Shown: positions 18,824-20,745 of the stretch, piece by piece
Numbering within the stretch: position 1 is the stretch's first letter
Layout: each line of letters opens with the position of its first letter
Program-made: the position numbers and the translations under genes
The notes under the pieces: generated by a model
What the model saw: the letters and a program-made list of their open reading frames with translations, nothing else
Database searches by the model: none
What the model was told of the DNA's origin: nothing
Virus record (IMG/VR): IMGVR_UViG_3300031974_002286
Location: 1-20,745 of that record
Source of the DNA: a virus
Strand: one strand, 5' to 3'
DNA: 20,745 bases

Positions 18824-20638
18824 ATGGCAACTAAATTTTTAACGGACATCGATTTACAAGGTTTTATCGACCTTAATGAAAACCAACTACGAAACGCGGT
18901 GGTTCACCCATTAGCATCGGCACCAAGCGACCCAACCATCGGGCAAATTTATTACGACACGGGGGACGAAAAGGTCTATGTTTGGACAGACACCGTTGCC
19001 AATGGTGGACAAGGTTGGATTTCAATCGGTGGGGTTTCAGCGTCAGCAAACAACGCAACCATCACATTGACCGCGGGAACGGGGTTGTCGGGTGGTGAAG
19101 CGTTCACAACGAATCAAGCGGGCGACGAAACAATCACATTCAACATTGATTATGCGGGAACGGACAACATCATTGATGCCGCAACCAATTTGGAAGGAAC
19201 CGCCATCGCAACGGGTGACACAATCATTTACCATGACGCAACCGACAACAACGTCAAAAAAGGTTTTGTTTCAGATTTGCCGTTCAATAACTATACACAC
19301 CCAACATTCAACGGGGACGATTTCAGCATCGACACAACGGGCGTTGAAGTTATTGACACCATAAACATCACAACGAACACGGACGGACACGTCACCGACG
19401 CAAATGCGGCAAAACGAACGTTGCCAACCGCAACAACAAGCAATGCGGGTGTGATGTCGACGGCTTTGTTTGACAAACTTGACGGCATTGAAGCAAATGC
19501 AACGGCAGACCAAACCAATTCAGAAATTGAAACCGCATACAACGCCCAAGTGGCACAAGTTTCAAGCGCGGAAATCACCGCGGGAACTGAAACGGGCATT
19601 CGAAGATATTCGCCGGCGGACATAAAGTCGTTGATTGACACGCACGAAACAAACACCGACAACGACGTCAACGAAACAAACTTGATTGCGCGTTTAGGTG
19701 AAATATCAAGTGCCACAACGATTGGTGATAATACAAACCCAACAATCACGATTTCGGGGGACGCCGCAATCGGTGGTGACTTGACCGTTTCGGGAACAAC
19801 AACCACTATTGACACAACGAATTTGGCGGTTAGCGACGCATTAATTGAACTGAATTCGGGATTGACAACAACGAACAACAATGACGCGGGAATCATCATT
19901 GAACGTGGTTCATCGGGTAACAATGCCGCATTCATTTGGGATGAATCCACGGCAAAATTCATTGTCGGTACAACAACCGCGACGGGAACATCCACGGGAT
20001 TTTTGACAGTCACCGCGGGAACGATTCAAGCATCAACATTTGACGGGGATTTGACCGGTGATGTTACGGGGAACGTGTCGGGTTCGGCGGGTTCAGCGGA
20101 TACATTAACAACGGCAAGAAATATTGAATTGACGGGTGATGTCACGGGAAATGTCAATTTCAATGGTTCCGCGGATGTTGATATTGTCACGACAATAGCG
20201 AACGACGCGGTTGCATTAGGAACGCAAACGACGGGGAATTATGTGGCAACCATTTCGACATCGGGTGCGCTGAATGGTTCATCAAGTTCGGAAGGTGGCA
20301 CGGCGGCGTTGTCGGTTGATTCATCATCAACCACACAAGAAGGTGTTGTTCGATTGGCAACAAACAATGAAACCACAACGGGAACAAGTTCGGTTCTTGC
20401 AACAACACCCGCGGGTGTCAAAGCCGCAATTGATGGAAGAACGGCGACGGCTACAATAACAGACGACGCAACAATCACGCATTCATTGGGGTCAGAAGAT
20501 GTAATCGTTCAAATGTATGATGCCACAACAAAAGAAACTATTTTTGCGGACGTGGTTCGAACAAACGCGAATCAAGTCACAATCACGTTTTCGGTTACGC
20601 CAACCAATAGCGTGAAAGTGCTAGTCATAAAAATGTAA
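18824..20638 (+). CDS. Large tail fibre-like protein
   Basis: 604 residues. The N-terminus (MATKFLTDIDLQGFIDLNEN, then DPTIGQIYYDTGDEKVYVWT) is a pattern found at the virion-proximal end of phage fibres. The middle is Thr/Ala/Asn/Gly-rich and contains repeated elements such as LTGDVTGNVSGSAGSADT and LTGDVTGNVNFNGSADVD, typical of beta-helical, trimeric shafts. The C-terminal 60 residues repeat the domain of the previous gene. It likely mediates host recognition. Base use is more GC-rich and repetitive than in neighbours. Confidence 0.75.
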   Translation: MATKFLTDIDLQGFIDLNENQLRNAVVHPLASAPSDPTIGQIYYDTGDEKVYVWTDTVANGGQGWISIGGVSASANNATITLTAGTGLSGGEAFTTNQAGDETITFNIDYAGTDNIIDAATNLEGTAIATGDTIIYHDATDNNVKKGFVSDLPFNNYTHPTFNGDDFSIDTTGVEVIDTINITTNTDGHVTDANAAKRTLPTATTSNAGVMSTALFDKLDGIEANATADQTNSEIETAYNAQVAQVSSAEITAGTETGIRRYSPADIKSLIDTHETNTDNDVNETNLIARLGEISSATTIGDNTNPTITISGDAAIGGDLTVSGTTTTIDTTNLAVSDALIELNSGLTTTNNNDAGIIIERGSSGNNAAFIWDESTAKFIVGTTTATGTSTGFLTVTAGTIQASTFDGDLTGDVTGNVSGSAGSADTLTTARNIELTGDVTGNVNFNGSADVDIVTTIANDAVALGTQTTGNYVATISTSGALNGSSSSEGGTAALSVDSSSTTQEGVVRLATNNETTTGTSSVLATTPAGVKAAIDGRTATATITDDATITHSLGSEDVIVQMYDATTKETIFADVVRTNANQVTITFSVTPTNSVKVLVIKM

Positions 20639-20650
20639 AAAACAAAATAA

Positions 20651-20745
20651 AATAGGGCGGTAAAATTTAATGCAGTCGTCACAAGTGACGCACCCGATGC
20701 GGACATCACGTCGCAAGGGGATAAGGCGTTGATTACCAAAGGATA
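20651..20745 (+). CDS. Start of second fibre-like gene, no visible start codon, cut by window end
   Basis: After the fibre gene stop, the same reading frame reopens (stops at 20636-20638 and 20648-20650) and encodes AVKFNAVVTSDAPDADITSQ up to the window edge. This resembles the N-terminus of fibre proteins such as the preceding one (MATKF...). In this frame there is no ATG, GTG or TTG before the resembling segment; the DNA reads AATAGGGCGGTAAAA where ATGGCGGTAAAA would be expected. The ATG at 20670 belongs to another frame that stops after 19 codons. Either an unusual start is used, or an indel or assembly error affects the start. Confidence 0.4.

Noticed and set aside
19291-20013. 240-codon frame on the minus strand
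   Set aside because: It is an antisense shadow of the Thr/Ala-rich fibre gene, caused by repetitive codon use; the product is low complexity.
1-20745. tRNA genes, CRISPR arrays, insertion sequences, integrase and att sites
   Set aside because: I looked for cloverleaf-like and T-arm sequences, regularly spaced direct repeats, transposase motifs and tyrosine/serine recombinase motifs and saw none.

Overview
This window is part of a tailed double-stranded DNA phage or prophage genome, most likely infecting a flavobacterium-like member of the Bacteroidota. The host guess rests on three things. Several genes are preceded by TAnnTTTG-type -7 boxes. Shine-Dalgarno sequences are almost absent, with AU-rich stretches directly before the start codons. 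The base composition is AT-rich, with a Lys/Asn-rich proteome. All convincing genes are on the + strand. No integrase, repressor, tRNA or CRISPR array was seen, so lifestyle cannot be called.

Layout. (1) 1-3453, replication module: a small ORF, a winged-helix replication initiator with an apparent lambda-O-like origin inside its gene (three iterons plus an AT-rich stretch), a PD-(D/E)XK nuclease, a T7 gp4-like primase-helicase, a tiny zinc-ribbon protein and a small basic protein, closed by a terminator. (2) 3500-6144, the most unusual part: a promoter and an rRNA-leader-like hairpin plus boxA-like motif, then an operon of unrecognised small genes. Every one of its five spacers holds a type I hammerhead self-cleaving ribozyme (4036-4092, 4218-4272, 4582-4637, 5139-5193, 5466-5519). 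The helices covary between copies, the predicted cleavage sites lie 24-28 nt before the next start codon, and each cleaved product would begin with a near-identical leader containing AAACACTTAAATT. A terminator ends this unit. (3) 6145-7237, four or five small unknown genes and another terminator. (4) 7242-14882, packaging and head module: TerS, TerL, HK97-type portal with an extra C-terminal domain, MuF/gp7-like minor head protein fused to a zinc-metallopeptidase-like domain, two small genes, HK97-type prohead protease and major capsid protein, then a terminator. (5) 14985-15356, a lone PD-(D/E)XK endonuclease-like gene between that terminator and a new promoter box. (6) 15395-17279, head completion and neck: small head protein, gp6-like connector, head closure, gp10-like protein and tail terminator. 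(7) 17282-18119, lysis: M15 peptidase endolysin and 3-TM holin. (8) 18119-20745, baseplate/fibre-like genes; the last is cut by the window end and has no visible start codon.

How it works together. The replication genes make DNA from the origin inside the initiator gene. TerS/TerL and the portal fill a capsid built by the protease and capsid protein, and the neck genes join it to a long tail whose tube and tape-measure genes are not in this window. In the middle operon, one long transcript would cut itself into near-monocistronic mRNAs, each with a hairpin-protected 3' end and a standard 5'-OH leader. That ribozyme-punctuated operon is the main discovery candidate.
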